Shown: positions 8,950 through 20,400, counted from the stretch's first letter. The stretch is DNA of 64,000 nt from Candidatus Marisimplicoccus framensis (GCA_905182065.1 CAJIZN010000001.1:310001-374000), one strand, 5' to 3'. Notes: generated from the sequence alone by a model not told the origin. Numbers and translations are program-made.

Positions 8950-9521
8950 TGATAAAAAATATTAGCCTAAAGAATTTATTATTTATTGGATTTTTAGTTG
9001 AAGTAATTATATATGGATTCTCTTATATAATAGCAGAGAATTGGGGGGAAATATTTAGACTATCTGCTAGATATTCAGGGAGGTTGTCTTTAGTAGTATA
9101 TCTTGTGGCCTTTTATCATTTTACTTTCTCCTTTATCAAAACAAAATCAGAAAAAAAACTTAAGAATAGTATTATAGTATTTTGCTTTCTTCATTATATC
9201 CATTTTGTTTATCTAGCCTTAGCTGTATATCTTAATGATATACCTATTATTCCTACTAGGTTAACTGGAGGATTTATAGCGTATTTGATGATTCTTATTT
9301 ATCCTTTGATCATTAGTAAGATTAGAAAACTTATTTACCATTTAATATATTTTTACTATGTTGGAATTGTAATGGCAGTAACAATTTTAGGAAGGGTTAG
9401 AGGTGATTTTGAAGGGGCAGAACCTGAATTTTTTCATTATTTAGGCTTAGCCTCAGTAATTTTAGGATTTATATATTTTACTTCTGTTATAATAAGATCA
9501 AAAAAACCTATAATTAAATAA
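8949..9521 (+). CDS. Six-helix membrane protein, possibly ferric-reductase-like
   Basis: A 190-residue protein with about six hydrophobic helices. The first ends near FSYIIAENW. The second contains ARYSGRLSLVVYLVAFYHF. The third has FCFLHYIHFVYLALAVYL. The Arg-x-x-Gly at the start of helix 2 and His residues inside helices 2 and 3 resemble the heme-binding cytochrome b core of ferric-reductase-like transmembrane proteins, but the resemblance is loose. Start overlaps the stop of the enoyl-reductase-like gene, implying coupled expression and perhaps supply of electrons or a lipid-related role. Confidence 0.6.
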   Translation: MIKNISLKNLLFIGFLVEVIIYGFSYIIAENWGEIFRLSARYSGRLSLVVYLVAFYHFTFSFIKTKSEKKLKNSIIVFCFLHYIHFVYLALAVYLNDIPIIPTRLTGGFIAYLMILIYPLIISKIRKLIYHLIYFYYVGIVMAVTILGRVRGDFEGAEPEFFHYLGLASVILGFIYFTSVIIRSKKPIIK

Positions 9522-9575
9522 CAATCTCTTTACAATTTATTAACGGCTAAGTATCAAAATTATTGTGAATTGGTT

Positions 9576-9583
9576 TATCTTTG
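9576..9583 (+). promoter_or_regulatory. -7 promoter box TATCTTTG
   Basis: TATCTTTG matches TAnnTTTG exactly, 30 bp before the ATG at 9614. No good -33 TTTG is seen at the expected distance. It probably drives the small exported protein downstream. Confidence 0.5.
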
Positions 9584-9613
9584 CAAAAAATTTAAAGACC
9601 CAAACCATAAACA

Positions 9614-9883
9614 ATGAAAAATTTAATACTTTCTCTAACAATTTTACTAAGTTCTTTAGTAGTTTCTGCAAACGAAACTGATCCAAAAATCTACGGATAT
9701 TGGCTTAACAATGACAGTGAAATTTTATTAATTCAAACGAATAATACTTTTTCTAGAAGATCTCAATCTGAAGTTCTTGCTCAAGGTGAACTAATAATTG
9801 GAGATGATAATATTAGTGTATTGAGAACTGATACAGGAGAAGAATATACATTAGAGTATTTCTTAGGTAGAAGAAGACTCTAG
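9614..9883 (+). CDS. Small exported protein of unknown function (89 aa)
   Basis: A signal peptide (hydrophobic core LILSLTILLSSLVVSA) precedes a mature domain of about 68 residues. That domain opens with DPKIYGYWLNNDSEILLIQ and ends LEYFLGRRRL. The opening recalls small secreted beta-barrel (lipocalin-like) proteins that start with an xGxW motif. No cysteines in the mature part. It has its own promoter box and is followed at once by a hairpin, so it is probably a single-gene transcript. Family not recognised. Confidence 0.65.
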   Translation: MKNLILSLTILLSSLVVSANETDPKIYGYWLNNDSEILLIQTNNTFSRRSQSEVLAQGELIIGDDNISVLRTDTGEEYTLEYFLGRRRL

Positions 9884-9885
9884 TA

Positions 9886-9923
9886 GTGAAAAAACCCAAC
9901 TCTGAAGAGGCTTGGCTTTTCAC
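9886..9923 (+). terminator. Hairpin after the small exported gene
   Basis: GTGAAAA at 9886 pairs with TTTTCAC ending at 9923. An inner stem CCAA-CTC pairs with GAG-(GC)-TTGG around a TGAA loop. There is no long T-run after it; the T-tract lies in the descending arm. A likely transcription end or 3'-protecting structure. Confidence 0.55.
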
Positions 9924-9991
9924 AAAAATAGGTGACTAAAACTTACATAAATTAATTAAGTCTTTTTCATATATTAGAACTAAACTTCTGT

Positions 9992-12319
9992 ATGAAAAAG
10001 ACTCTACTAATAATTGCTTCCCTTTTTATTTCATTTTCTTTATATAGTCAAAAGAAAAGTATTGATTCTTTGACCAAGAAAATGACTATATCCAAAGGGA
10101 TCATAAATTCATTTACTGATAACAATAAATTATTTTTTGAAATTCCAAATGGTCTTCTAAATAAAGAGATATTAGTTGTAACTAGACTAGCACAAGTTCC
10201 TTCTGGGTATTCTCCATATATAAATGCTGGCTCTAAAACTTCAGAACAAGTAATAAGTTTTTTAAAAAAGAATAACAGGGTGGATATAAGACAAATATCC
10301 TTTAACAATATAGCAAATGAAGAAGATCCAATTAATCAGAGTGTTACAGAGAATAACTTTTCACCCATACTAGCAAGCTTTGATATTAAGAACGACGATG
10401 AGAATTCATTTTTAATTGATGTTTCTGACTATTTTTTGAAGGATTCTCCAGGGTTTAATATTATAAATCCTAGACTAAAGGATAATTATAAAATTGGCAG
10501 TGTTGATAAAAAAAGAAGCAGCATTGACTCAGCAAAAAGTTTCCCAGAAAATATTGAAGTACTTAGCACGCTTACATTTAACACAAGTAAACCCCCTAGA
10601 GCTAATAGGACAAAGACCTTCAGCTTCCAAGTTAATCACTCATTTATTTTATTACCAAATGAAAAGATGAAAATTAGAAATTATGATCATCGGGTTGGGT
10701 GGTTTACTGTCAATAAAGTAGACTACAGTTCTGACGCATTAAAATCTGACTCCTTCAGGTTGATAAGAAGATGGAGACTTGAACCTAAAAATGAAGAAGC
10801 ATATTCAAGAGGAGAACTAGTTGAGCCTAAAAAACAAATTATTTATTATTTGGACCCTGCAACTCCAAAAAAATGGAGACCCTATTTCATTAAGGGAATT
10901 GAAGACTGGAACTCTGTATTTGAAAAAGCTGGGTTTAAAAATACAATTGTTGCAAAAAATCCACCAAGTAAAGAGGAGGATCCAAATTTTAGTCCTGAGG
11001 ATATTAGATACTCAACTGTTAGATACGTTGCTTCAGAAACAAGAAATGCTACTGGCCCTAGTGTGTCTGACCCAAGAACAGGCGAAATATTAGAAAGTGA
11101 TATTATATGGTATCACAACCATTTAAGATCTTATAGAAATAGATATTTACTTGAAACTGGAGCTGCTAATCCATTGGCAAGAACTTTAGAAACTCCTGAA
11201 AAAGAAATTGGAGAAATGATGAGAAGAGTTATATCTCATGAAATTGGACATGCACTTGGACTGCCTCACAATATGAAAGCAAGCAGTGCATATCCTGTTG
11301 ACTCTTTAAGATCTGGAGAGTTCACACAAAAAATGGGTATTGCTACAACTATAATGGATTATGCTAGATATAATTATGTTGCCCAACCAGGTGATGAAAA
11401 CATAAGGTTTGTGAGACAACTTGGACCATACGATGATTATTCAATTGAATGGGGGTATAGATATTATCCTGGAAAGTCAGTAAAAGAAGAGCAAGAAATT
11501 CTATCAAATATTGTAGATCAAAAAAGTCTTGACCCAACTTATATGTTTGGATCATCATATGGTGACCCAAATTCACAAACTGAAAATATTGGAGATGATC
11601 CTGTAAAAGCAAGCACCTATGGTTTAAATAATTTAAAAATTGTTTCTGATAATTTAATTAAATGGACATATGAACCTGGTAAAGACTATAGTGATCTTGA
11701 AGAATTATACGATGAATTATTAGGAGTTTATAGAAGATATATATTTCATGTAATAGGTATAATTGGAGGTATTAATCAAACTCTTATAAACACTAATCAA
11801 GACAACGCTTTTACTTATGTAAATGTCAATAAAGATCAACAGTTAAGGGCGCTAGAATTTCTTGACAAAGAATTATGGGACACCCCCTCTTGGTTACTAA
11901 ATAAAAATATTATTTCACAAATCAATAACTCTGATGGATTATATAAAATTGAGAGTATGCATGAACGTGCATTAAATTCTTTATTATCAAATCGAAGATT
12001 AAACAGAATGTTATCTTCAGAAAACTCACTAAAAGGAGATGGACTGAAATATCATGAACTTATTGATGATTTGTTTGAAACAATACTTCAAAACACTAAC
12101 CCAACAGGTCAAATAAAAAGAAACCTTCAAATAAGTTTCTCAAAAAAAATTAATGAATTAATTACTGAAGAAGATTTAAAAGATGTAATAAAATCTAAAG
12201 CTCTATCAATTAAGAAGAAAATAAATAAAATATCAAATCGAAAATCAAGATCAGCCAATACTGATATTATTAAGGATCATTTTAGTTATATAGTTTTCTT
12301 AACAAATGATAAAGATTAA
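9992..12319 (+). CDS. Large exported zinc-dependent metalloprotease (metzincin-like)
   Basis: A 775-residue protein with a signal peptide ending near LYSQ. The zinc site HEIGHALGLPHN (H416, E417, H420, H426) is a complete metzincin-type motif. It is followed at the expected distance by a Met-turn-like segment (TTIMDYARYNYV). The N-terminal 300 residues (SGYSPYINAGSKTSEQVISF and FSFQVNHSFILLP) match the DUF5117/DUF5118 region found in Bacteroidota proteins annotated as zinc-dependent metalloproteases. The C-terminal part corresponds to the usual helical extension. It should degrade peptides or proteins outside the cytoplasm. Its last codons overlap the convergent ParB-like gene by 4 bp. Confidence 0.85.
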   Translation: MKKTLLIIASLFISFSLYSQKKSIDSLTKKMTISKGIINSFTDNNKLFFEIPNGLLNKEILVVTRLAQVPSGYSPYINAGSKTSEQVISFLKKNNRVDIRQISFNNIANEEDPINQSVTENNFSPILASFDIKNDDENSFLIDVSDYFLKDSPGFNIINPRLKDNYKIGSVDKKRSSIDSAKSFPENIEVLSTLTFNTSKPPRANRTKTFSFQVNHSFILLPNEKMKIRNYDHRVGWFTVNKVDYSSDALKSDSFRLIRRWRLEPKNEEAYSRGELVEPKKQIIYYLDPATPKKWRPYFIKGIEDWNSVFEKAGFKNTIVAKNPPSKEEDPNFSPEDIRYSTVRYVASETRNATGPSVSDPRTGEILESDIIWYHNHLRSYRNRYLLETGAANPLARTLETPEKEIGEMMRRVISHEIGHALGLPHNMKASSAYPVDSLRSGEFTQKMGIATTIMDYARYNYVAQPGDENIRFVRQLGPYDDYSIEWGYRYYPGKSVKEEQEILSNIVDQKSLDPTYMFGSSYGDPNSQTENIGDDPVKASTYGLNNLKIVSDNLIKWTYEPGKDYSDLEELYDELLGVYRRYIFHVIGIIGGINQTLINTNQDNAFTYVNVNKDQQLRALEFLDKELWDTPSWLLNKNIISQINNSDGLYKIESMHERALNSLLSNRRLNRMLSSENSLKGDGLKYHELIDDLFETILQNTNPTGQIKRNLQISFSKKINELITEEDLKDVIKSKALSIKKKINKISNRKSRSANTDIIKDHFSYIVFLTNDKD

Positions 12320-12762
12320 GACATTTTTGATTTAAATAAGTAAAGTGAAGATATTAATGTAATTGGAAGCCAATTTCTATTTCTATTACAATAAATTAAA
12401 TGCTTTGTTGTTTTTGGATTGTATAAGCTTTTATTTTTTGAATTATTAATAATGTCAAGTTTAGAAAGACTATCATTATCATCAGTTATAATTTTATTTG
12501 AGAAATAATTTATTAAAGTAACCGGGATTTTGCTATATCCAAGCTCTTTAAGGGCAGTGTATCGATGATGACCATCTATTATTAGATTAGATTCATTACA
12601 CATAATTATAGTAGATATAATTATATCATCATTTTTATACTTCAAATTATTTTTTAAAATATCCTTTTTATCTAGAAGAACTTTTTCGTGTGGAATAAGC
12701 AGATTAACATCAACTTCTTCAATTCCTGAAACAATATCTTTATCTACATTTATTGAATACAT
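12316..12762 (-). CDS. ParB/SerK-like protein
   Basis: A 148-residue protein with the core motif IDGHHRYTALKELGYSKIPV (about residues 62-81). This is the ParB/sulfiredoxin-fold signature as it appears in free-serine kinases (SerK/SbnI type): the family's DGHHR loop binds nucleotide and the ALKELG helix follows. It is shorter than chromosomal ParB and lacks a helix-turn-helix, so a partition role is unlikely. The C-terminal 50 residues are Asn/Ser/Lys-rich and look disordered. It starts 4 bp after the RidA stop of the upstream gene, in an operon with an amino-acid permease. A role in serine or other amino-acid metabolism is therefore plausible but unproven. Confidence 0.6.
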   Translation of the reverse strand: MYSINVDKDIVSGIEEVDVNLLIPHEKVLLDKKDILKNNLKYKNDDIIISTIIMCNESNLIIDGHHRYTALKELGYSKIPVTLINYFSNKIITDDNDSLSKLDIINNSKNKSLYNPKTTKHLIYCNRNRNWLPITLISSLYLFKSKMS

Positions 12763-12765
12763 AGC

Positions 12766-14218
12766 TTATTCATTTAAAATTGCCTCTGCTTCTATTTCAA
12801 CCAAATAATCATCCCCAACTAAGTTGGCTTGAACTAAAGTATTAGCAGGGTTTATATCTTTAAATCTTCTACCATGAGCTTCAGCTACTTTTTTGCCAAT
12901 CATTGATGTTTTTAACAAAAACTCTAGTCCTGACTACATCTTCTAATCTGCCCCCTAATGATGAAATAGATGCCTCAATTTTATCAATTATAAAATCTGT
13001 TTGAGCAATGGGATCTTTTATTCCAATTACCCTATTTTCGTGTGTAGCAGTAGTTCCTGACACAATAATTCTATTACCAAATTTAACTGCTCTAGAATAG
13101 CTGGCCATTTTCTCCCAACTTGTATTACTTGATATGTTTTTTCTCATATGATTAATATTTTTGACCTCGTATACATTTGGAATTGAGTCAAGATGATGAC
13201 TCAAATCACCAGATGCAGTAAGAAATGGAGGCTTTCTATATTCATCGCCACAATCTCCTGGAACTCTAGTTAATAAATTTAAGGATTTAGAAATTAAATT
13301 ATTTTCTTCTGTGGAAAGAGTAATATTTGATATTTCTTTATGATCTTCTATATGATTGTTTTCCCCAAGTCTTGCTCCAATTATAACTGATGCTACATTA
13401 GGGTCCTCAAGTATGTATCTGCTAGAGATATTTGCTATGGAGGTATTCTTTTTTTTAGCTATTGAATCTAACTGTTCTAATAGTTTTTGAAATTTATTCC
13501 AACCTCCTGTAATATCAATAAACCTCTTATATTTCATCTGAGACCAATTAAGGTTATTGTCTATTTCAGGTTCTTTTTTACCAAGCCATCTGTTTGACAA
13601 GAATCCTCCTGCTAGAGTTCCAAAAGCAAATAATTTTATGTTAAACTGTTTACATAATTCAGACATTTCAAAACTAGCTCTTCTGTCTAATAAAGAATAA
13701 CAAACTTGATTGGAAACAATTGGAATTCCAGATGATAGCGCAATCCTTAAATGACTTGTATCAAAGTTAGTTACACCAATATTCTTAACAAGACCTTCTT
13801 CTTGTAGATCCTTTAAATAGCTTAAAGCATCTATCCAGCTTGAATCTTGGTAGTGCCACGCATGAAATTGCATCAAATCAATTTGACTCTGATTCATCCT
13901 AATTAAGGCTCTTTCTACAGCTTCTCTTGTTGAATCTTTTGAAATTTTTCCTGGTACAGGCACCCACTTAGTAAATAAATTAATTTTATCTGATAGTTGA
14001 TACTTATTTTTAAAAACTCCTGCAATAATTTCACTTGAACCATAATGATCTGCCATATCAAAAGCTGTGAAACCATTATCAGCGTATGAATTTAAATGAC
14101 CTGAAGCATTTTCTGGATTTAAAATATTTCCATCTTTCTCCATATCAGCTATTTGCCATAGGCCTATAACAATTCTTGGAATAGTTATTTTATCAGAAAG
14201 TCTTACAAATTGATCCAT
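12766..14218 (-). CDS. Aldo-keto reductase fused to a C-terminal RidA domain (frameshift near the end)
   Basis: Residues 1-310 form an aldo-keto reductase: GLWQIAD, AFDMADHYGSSE (catalytic Asp and Tyr), TKWVP (catalytic Lys) and MQFHAWHY (catalytic His) are all present. From about residue 345 a RidA/YjgF domain starts (AVKFGNRIIVSGTTAT, then RVFVKNIND). The frame breaks at a run of six A in TGGCAAAAAAGT near 12885. Removing one A extends the protein through VAEAHGRRF and IEAEAILNE to a TAA at 12766-12768, completing the RidA fold. RidA proteins deaminate reactive enamine or imine intermediates; coupling to a reductase suggests processing of an unstable carbonyl or imine. It lies 2 bp from the permease gene and 4 bp from the ParB-like gene, forming an operon. 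Confidence 0.8.
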
Positions 14219-14220
14219 AA

Positions 14221-15691
14221 CTATTCTAATGGTAATTCTTTATATGTATTAATGTTTTTTGTTTTCACTCTATTCCATCTTATTGCAAAATACAAACTTG
14301 CTGCTGTCATAACAATCAAGTAAATATAGGTTGAATGAAAATACCATCCATCTACATTTGATGATAGATCCTTAAAGGTATGAATGACTAAAAAGATAAA
14401 AATTATAATCGACCCTGTGAAACCAATTAAAACCTGAATTGTTCTGTTTTTTATTATTGTGATATTATTATAAAGTATTGGATTTACTCTCTTAATAGAA
14501 ATGAGTGTTATACACATTAACAGAAAATTTATCATCATTGCCGTAACCATAATATCAATTCCTAAGAAAAAATCTCCTGCAAAATGAGATCCAAACGCAC
14601 CTATACTTGCAACAATACCTACATATATTATTGCCCTATGAGGTGTGTTAAACTTAGGATGAATCTCAGAAATTTTTTCAGGAAAAATATTATCCTTAGA
14701 CCATGCAAACATAAGTCTTGAAACAGATAAAATCATTGCTGGCAAATCATTTATAAGAGCTATTGCTGCACCAATTATAATAAGTATTCCCCAGAAAGGA
14801 GGTAACACATAACTTAACAACCCTGGCGCAGTAACATCCTTGGTTAAAGATTCATCTGCAATAAAATTCCATGGAACAATATTATAAACTGAAATAGTAA
14901 ATAAAATATAATAAAGTGAAACTATGAAAATTGCCAATAAAATTGCTCTTGGAATATTTTTTGTTGGATTTTTAGCCTCATTACCTGTTTGAGCTATTGC
15001 ATCAAAACCGATAAAACTTGAAAACATTAAAGTAGATGCTGTTAAAAATATCTTCCAGTCAAATGACTTTTCCAAAATGGGTTCAATGACCCTGCTTTCA
15101 GTTCTATAGACAGAATCAATAAAATCATTTTGATCAAAAAGTAAACCAGATATGATTACTATACCTCCTAAGCTAAACATTATAATTAACATTGGAATAA
15201 GAGTGTTTCTATATAGTTTCCCTCCAATAATATTTACATAAACAAAAAGCCATATAAATAGAAGTGATATTATTAATCGTATTGATCCTACTTCTAGAAA
15301 ATTAGAAATATTATAAAATTCTAAATTGAAAAAAACATCACGAATAAATGGAACAATTATATAAGAAATTACACCAATAACAATTGATAAACCAAACCAC
15401 TGAGAGAAACTTGCTATAAATCCAAGATATGGGCTTAGACCTCTACTTGCATATAAATAGCTTCCTCCTGCTCTTGGCATAGCAGATGATAATATTGCAT
15501 ATGCGAATGCAGCAAATACAGCAGGAATTGCAGCAAATAAAAATGCTGGCACTACATATGGTCCAATTCCAGGTATATTTTTTTGGATCATGAAGGGAAT
15601 AACATTTATTGAAGCACCCATCATAGAACAAATTCCAGTTGCAGTTATTAACAATCAATCCCATTTGCCTGATCAATTTATTTTTCTTCAC
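14221..15691 (-). CDS. APC-family amino-acid permease (frameshift near N-terminus)
   Basis: An inner-membrane transporter with about 12 helices. The first helix (ITATGICSMMGASINVIPFM) and SSAMPRAGGSYLYASRGLSPYLGF in helix 2-3 are typical of the amino acid-polyamine-organocation family. FSSFIGFDAIAQTGNEAKNPTKNIPRAI matches the conserved helix 6 to loop region. The main frame opens at a TTG (15654) just after a stop. The other frame, starting with GTG at 15691, supplies a plausible N-terminus (MKKNKLIRQMGL) leading into it, so one base is probably missing or extra near 15655. First gene of the operon with the reductase-RidA fusion and ParB-like protein; it presumably imports their amino-acid-derived substrate. 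Confidence 0.8.
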
Positions 15692-15758
15692 TATGTTTAA
15701 GTTTTAATGGTCCTGCAAAATACATATTATTTAGAACTACTTTTTGTACATTTAAAAA

Positions 15759-16366
15759 ATGTCAACCAAATCACATTGGGAAAAAATTTATACAGAAAAA
15801 AGTCCTCAAGAGGTATCTTGGACTCAAGAAACACCAGTAACATCAATTGAATTTTTTGAGGATTTTAAGTTAAATAAAACATCTCCAATAATTGATATTG
15901 GAGGAGGTGAAAGTAAATTTGTTGACTATCTTCTTGATAACGAATACCAAAATATTTCTGTTCTTGATATTTCTGAAAGTGCAATCAAAAGAGCTAAAGA
16001 GAGGCTTGGTAAAAAATCTGAAAATGTTGATTGGATTGTCTGTGATATAAATGAATTTAACCCTACACAAAAATATGCTTTCTGGCATGACAGAGCTGTC
16101 TTTCACTTTTTAACTTCCAAAATTGAAATTAAGAGATATGTTGAAACAGTCAAGTTAAATGCTGAAGCTTTTGTTATAGGAACATTTTCAACCTCAGGTC
16201 CAAAGAAATGTAGCGGGCTTGATATTTCACCCAGTATGATGAAAAATCTTTGACTAAATTATTTAATCAGGATAATATTTTAACAAAAAGAGTTGAATAT
16301 ATTAATCATACAACTCCTTTTGAAACAATTCAAAATTTTATATTTTGCAGTTTCTCATCTAGATAA
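15759..16366 (+). CDS. Class I SAM-dependent methyltransferase (frameshift in C-terminal third)
   Basis: The N-terminus SHWEKIYTEKSPQEVSWTQ is typical of small thiol- or metalloid-type methyltransferases with a W-x-x-x-Y start. Motif I is IIDIGGGESKFVDYLL (about residues 45-60). The acidic residue of motif II is in ISVLDISESAI. Motif IV-like segments are WIVCDI and FWHDRAVFHFL. The frame stops after KCSGLDIS near 16238. In the next frame QYDEKSLTKLF through IFCSFSSR to the TAA at 16364-16366 gives the expected ending. About 200 residues in all. Acceptor substrate not predictable. Read divergently from the permease operon. Confidence 0.75.
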
Positions 16367-16384
16367 ACCAATTAAAAACTAAAA

Positions 16385-17416
16385 ATGGAATACAATAAAC
16401 TGCCTGGAACAGATATTGAAGTAAGTAAAATATGTCTTGGAACTATGACTTGGGGTAGGCAAAATTCTGAAAATGAAGCCTTTGAGCAAATGGATTATAG
16501 CTTAGATAAAGGAGTGAATTTTTTTGATACCGCAGAGCTCTATCCAGTTCCTGCTACTCCTGATAGATATGCTGATACAGAAAAAATTATTGGTAATTGG
16601 ATTTCGTCAAGGAACTCAAGAGATAAAATTATTTTAGCTTCAAAAATTGCAGGTCCTGGAGATTATACTGCCCATATTAGAAAAACAGGTTACAAAGGAA
16701 AATCAATTGAAGAAGCAGTTAATGGAAGTCTTAAAAGATTAAAAACTGATTATCTAGATTTATATCAACTCCACTGGCCAGATAGAGCAACAAATTATTT
16801 TGGGAAAAGAGGGTTTGAATATATCAACGATGGCTGGGAAGATAACTTTAAAGAAAATTTAGAAACTCTAAAAAAAATAGTTGACTCAGGAAAAGTTAGA
16901 CATGTAGGATTATCCAATGAAAATGCCTGGGGCATAATGAAATATCTAGAATATGCAAAGATGGGGCTGCCAAAAATGATTACAATTCAGAATCCTTATT
17001 CTCTTTTAAATAGGTTATTTGAAGTTGGAAGTGCTGAAATTTGTAAAAGAGAGAATGTTGGACTTCTAGCATATTCTCCACTGGGTTTTGGAGTATTATC
17101 AGGTAAATATAGAAATGGTAATATGCCTGATAATAGTAGATTAAAATTATTCTCAAATCTTGCTCGCTTTAGTAATGAAAAGTGTTTTGAAGCAACTGAA
17201 CTATATCATAATATTGCTGCTAAACATAACTTAAGTCTAACTGAAATGTCCTTAGCCTTTGTTAATGATAGACCTTTTGTCACAAGTAATATTATTGGCG
17301 CAACATCTATGGATCAACTTAAGGAAAACATAAATAGTATAAATATTAAGCTTTCTAAAGAAATTCTTGGTGAAATAAATTTAGTTAGTGAAAAAATTCC
17401 AAATCCAGCACCTTAA
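16385..17416 (+). CDS. tas: NADP(H)-dependent aldo-keto reductase, Tas type
   Basis: A 343-residue protein collinear with E. coli Tas from end to end. It keeps CLGTMTWGRQNSE, FFDTAELYPVPATP (catalytic Asp and Tyr), LASKIAGPG (catalytic Lys), DLYQLHWPDR (catalytic His), TIQNPYSLLNR and LLAYSPLGFGVLSGKY. The family reduces carbonyls with NADPH. Tas suppresses tyrosine auxotrophy in E. coli, but its physiological substrate is unsettled. It follows the methyltransferase by 18 bp and precedes the large fusion gene by 21 bp, so co-transcription is likely. The assignment to the Tas subgroup is confident. Confidence 0.88.
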   Translation: MEYNKLPGTDIEVSKICLGTMTWGRQNSENEAFEQMDYSLDKGVNFFDTAELYPVPATPDRYADTEKIIGNWISSRNSRDKIILASKIAGPGDYTAHIRKTGYKGKSIEEAVNGSLKRLKTDYLDLYQLHWPDRATNYFGKRGFEYINDGWEDNFKENLETLKKIVDSGKVRHVGLSNENAWGIMKYLEYAKMGLPKMITIQNPYSLLNRLFEVGSAEICKRENVGLLAYSPLGFGVLSGKYRNGNMPDNSRLKLFSNLARFSNEKCFEATELYHNIAAKHNLSLTEMSLAFVNDRPFVTSNIIGATSMDQLKENINSINIKLSKEILGEINLVSEKIPNPAP

Positions 17417-17437
17417 ATTAATCTGTAACTGAATTCA

Positions 17438-20400
17438 ATGAGCTTTGATAACTCTAAAATATCAACCAAGGAGGCTACTAAAATTCTTTATGCTAACTAT
17501 GATATAGAAGGATCAGTATTAGAACTTGATGGTGAAATAGATTTTAATTTTAAAGTTAATTCAGTAGACGGAAAAAATTACTTATTAAAAATATCAAGAC
17601 CAGGTTTCAAATCTGATTACATTGACTTTCAAATAAAACTATTAGATCATCTTAATAAAAATTGTGAAATTGAAATAGCAGGTAATGAGTTAACAGTTGA
17701 TGGTGAAAAATCATGTATTATAAAAGATAATCTAGGAAAAGAAAGAAGCGTTAGATTATTATCATGGGTAGAAGGAAGACTTTGGAGTTCTGCAAACCCA
17801 ATTAATAAATCTTTAAGAAATGATTTAGGATCTAAAACTGCAATGATTTCTAAATCTCTAACAAATTTCAGTCATTCCTTTTCTAAAAGAAAAATAGAAT
17901 GGGATATTTCAAATTCATTATGGGTAGAAGATTATATAGAGAAATTTGAAGTTGGTAACAAAAAAATAATTAAAGAATTTATAAAAGATTTTAAGGCAGG
18001 ATTGCCCATCTTCAATAAATTAAAAAAGTCAATTATTCATAATGATATTAATGATAATAACATCATAATATCTAATGATTTATTAAATCCCAAGATTGAG
18101 TCTATTATAGATTTTGGTGATTCTGTTTTTACTCAAACTATAAATGATTTAGCAATCTCTTGCTCATATGGAATAATGAACCTAAATGATCCTCTATCAG
18201 CATGTTGTGATATAGTTAATGGATATAATGCTATTTCTAAAATAAGTGATGATGAACTAAAAATATTATTCAACTTAGTTTCGATGAGACTTGTAATCTC
18301 TGTTACAAAATCTTTAATTAACAGAGTTAAAGAGCCTGAAAACAAATATCTTTTAATAAGTGAAAAATCTGCATGGGACGTTCTAAAAAAATGGGTTAAA
18401 ATTGACTCTGAATTTGCATATTATTCTTTTAGAAAAGCTTGCGGCACGAATGCTCATCCCAATCAAAATAAGTTTTATAAATGGGCAAAAAAAAATAAAT
18501 TTTCAGCAGCCGATTTATTTCCTTCTGTTAAAAAAAATAAATTTCACAAAATAGATTTAAGTGTTGGCAGTAAGTGGATTGGAGGAAGAAAAGAAATTGA
18601 AGATTTAGATTTATTTCAATTCAAGATAGAAAAACTTCAGAAACAATATCCTGGAAAAATTATAGCTGGAGGTTATCTTGAACCTAGATCTATTTATTCC
18701 TCAAACTCTTATGATAAAATTGGAAATTTTGGAAACGAAAGTAGAACTGTTCATTTAGGACTTGATTTTTGGCTTTCTCCAGGCACAAAAGTAAATTCAA
18801 TGTTTGACGGAGAGGTTGTTACTTCAATTAATGATAAGGGAGATAAAGAATATGGCGGACTTCTAATTATAAAACATAAAGTTGAAAATTTTGAATTCTA
18901 TACTTTATATGGACATAATACTGTTGGAAGTGTATTAAAAAATAAAATTGGAGCCAAAATTAAAAAAGGAGATATAATTGCAGAAATTGCAAATTATCCT
19001 GAAAATGGAAATTGGGCACCTCATTTACATTTTCAAATAATGCTATCCACACTTAATTATAAAATTGATTTTCCAGGAGTATGCTATTATAACCAAGTTG
19101 AAGTCTGGAAAGATTTATGCCCAAACCCTAATCTTCTTTTTAAATCTGTGGATTTGAATTATACAAATGATAAATCAGATGGTGAACTTATTGAATACAG
19201 AAAAAAACATTTAGGAAAAAGTCTAAAACTTCATTATGAAGAACCTATTAATATTGTTCGAGGTGAGGGGGTTTATTTAATATCTAAAAATGGAAGAAAA
19301 TATCTAGACACAATTAATAATGTTGCTCATGTCGGACATGAAAATGAATCAGTAGTGATTGAAGGACAGAATCAAATGTCAATTTTAAATACTAATTCTA
19401 GGTATCTACATAAAAGCATAAATGAGTTAGCTGAGGAAATAATTCAGACTTTACCAGAAAAGTTAAGTGTTATACATTTTGTCAATTCAGGAAGTGAAGC
19501 TAATGAACTAGCTATTAGAATGATGAAGTCTCATACTGGAAGCAATGATATTATTGTATCAGAAAATGGTTATCATGGAAACACTAATATTTGTGTTGAT
19601 ATTTCATCATATAAATTTGATGGTAATGGTGGTAAGGGTGCCCCTGAAAATACTCATGTTATTCCAATGCCAACTAAATTTAATGGAAAGTATAAAGGAG
19701 AGAATGCAAGTAAAGGCTATATAAGTGAAATTGAAAATTCTATTAATAACCTTAAATCTAAAAATAGAGGTCTTGGAGGCTTTATCATTGAACCTATAAT
19801 AAGTTGTGGGGGACAAGTAGAATTACCAGATGGATTTTTAAAAACTGCCTATGACTTAATTAGAAAAAATGGAGGAATCTGTATTTCAGACGAAGTGCAG
19901 GTTGGCTGTGGAAGATTAGGTGAATCATTTTGGGGTTTTGAACTTCATGATGTTATTCCTGATATTATTACAATTGGTAAACCACTAGGAAATGGTCACC
20001 CTATTGGAGCTGTAGTCTGCACAAGTGAAATAGCAGAGAGTTTTGCCAATGGAATGGAGTTTTTTAACACTTTTGGTGGAAACCCTGTTTCATGCTCGAT
20101 TGCAACTCAGGTTCTTAAGGTTGTAAAGAATGAAAATCTTCAGAAAAATGCCAAAACAATTGGAAATTATTTTAAAAAAGAACTTAAAAATCTATCTGGT
20201 AAACATGATATAATTGGTGATGTTAGAGGTCAAGGGTTATTTCTAGGTATAGAGTTTATTGATCATAAAATGAATCCACTATTTAAAGAAGCTAAATATA
20301 TTGTTAATCGTCTTAAAAACTTTGGCATATTAGCAAGCTTAGATGGTCCTAGCAATAACGTTATAAAAATAAAACCACCATTAATTTTCAATAAAGATAA

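Noticed and set aside
10821-11093. Alternative-frame ORF inside the metalloprotease gene
   Set aside because: It is a shadow frame: composition is low in variety and the main frame carries the zinc motif.
12316-12762. Chromosome-partition ParB
   Set aside because: The protein is too short, lacks the helix-turn-helix, and has no parA or parS-like partner.
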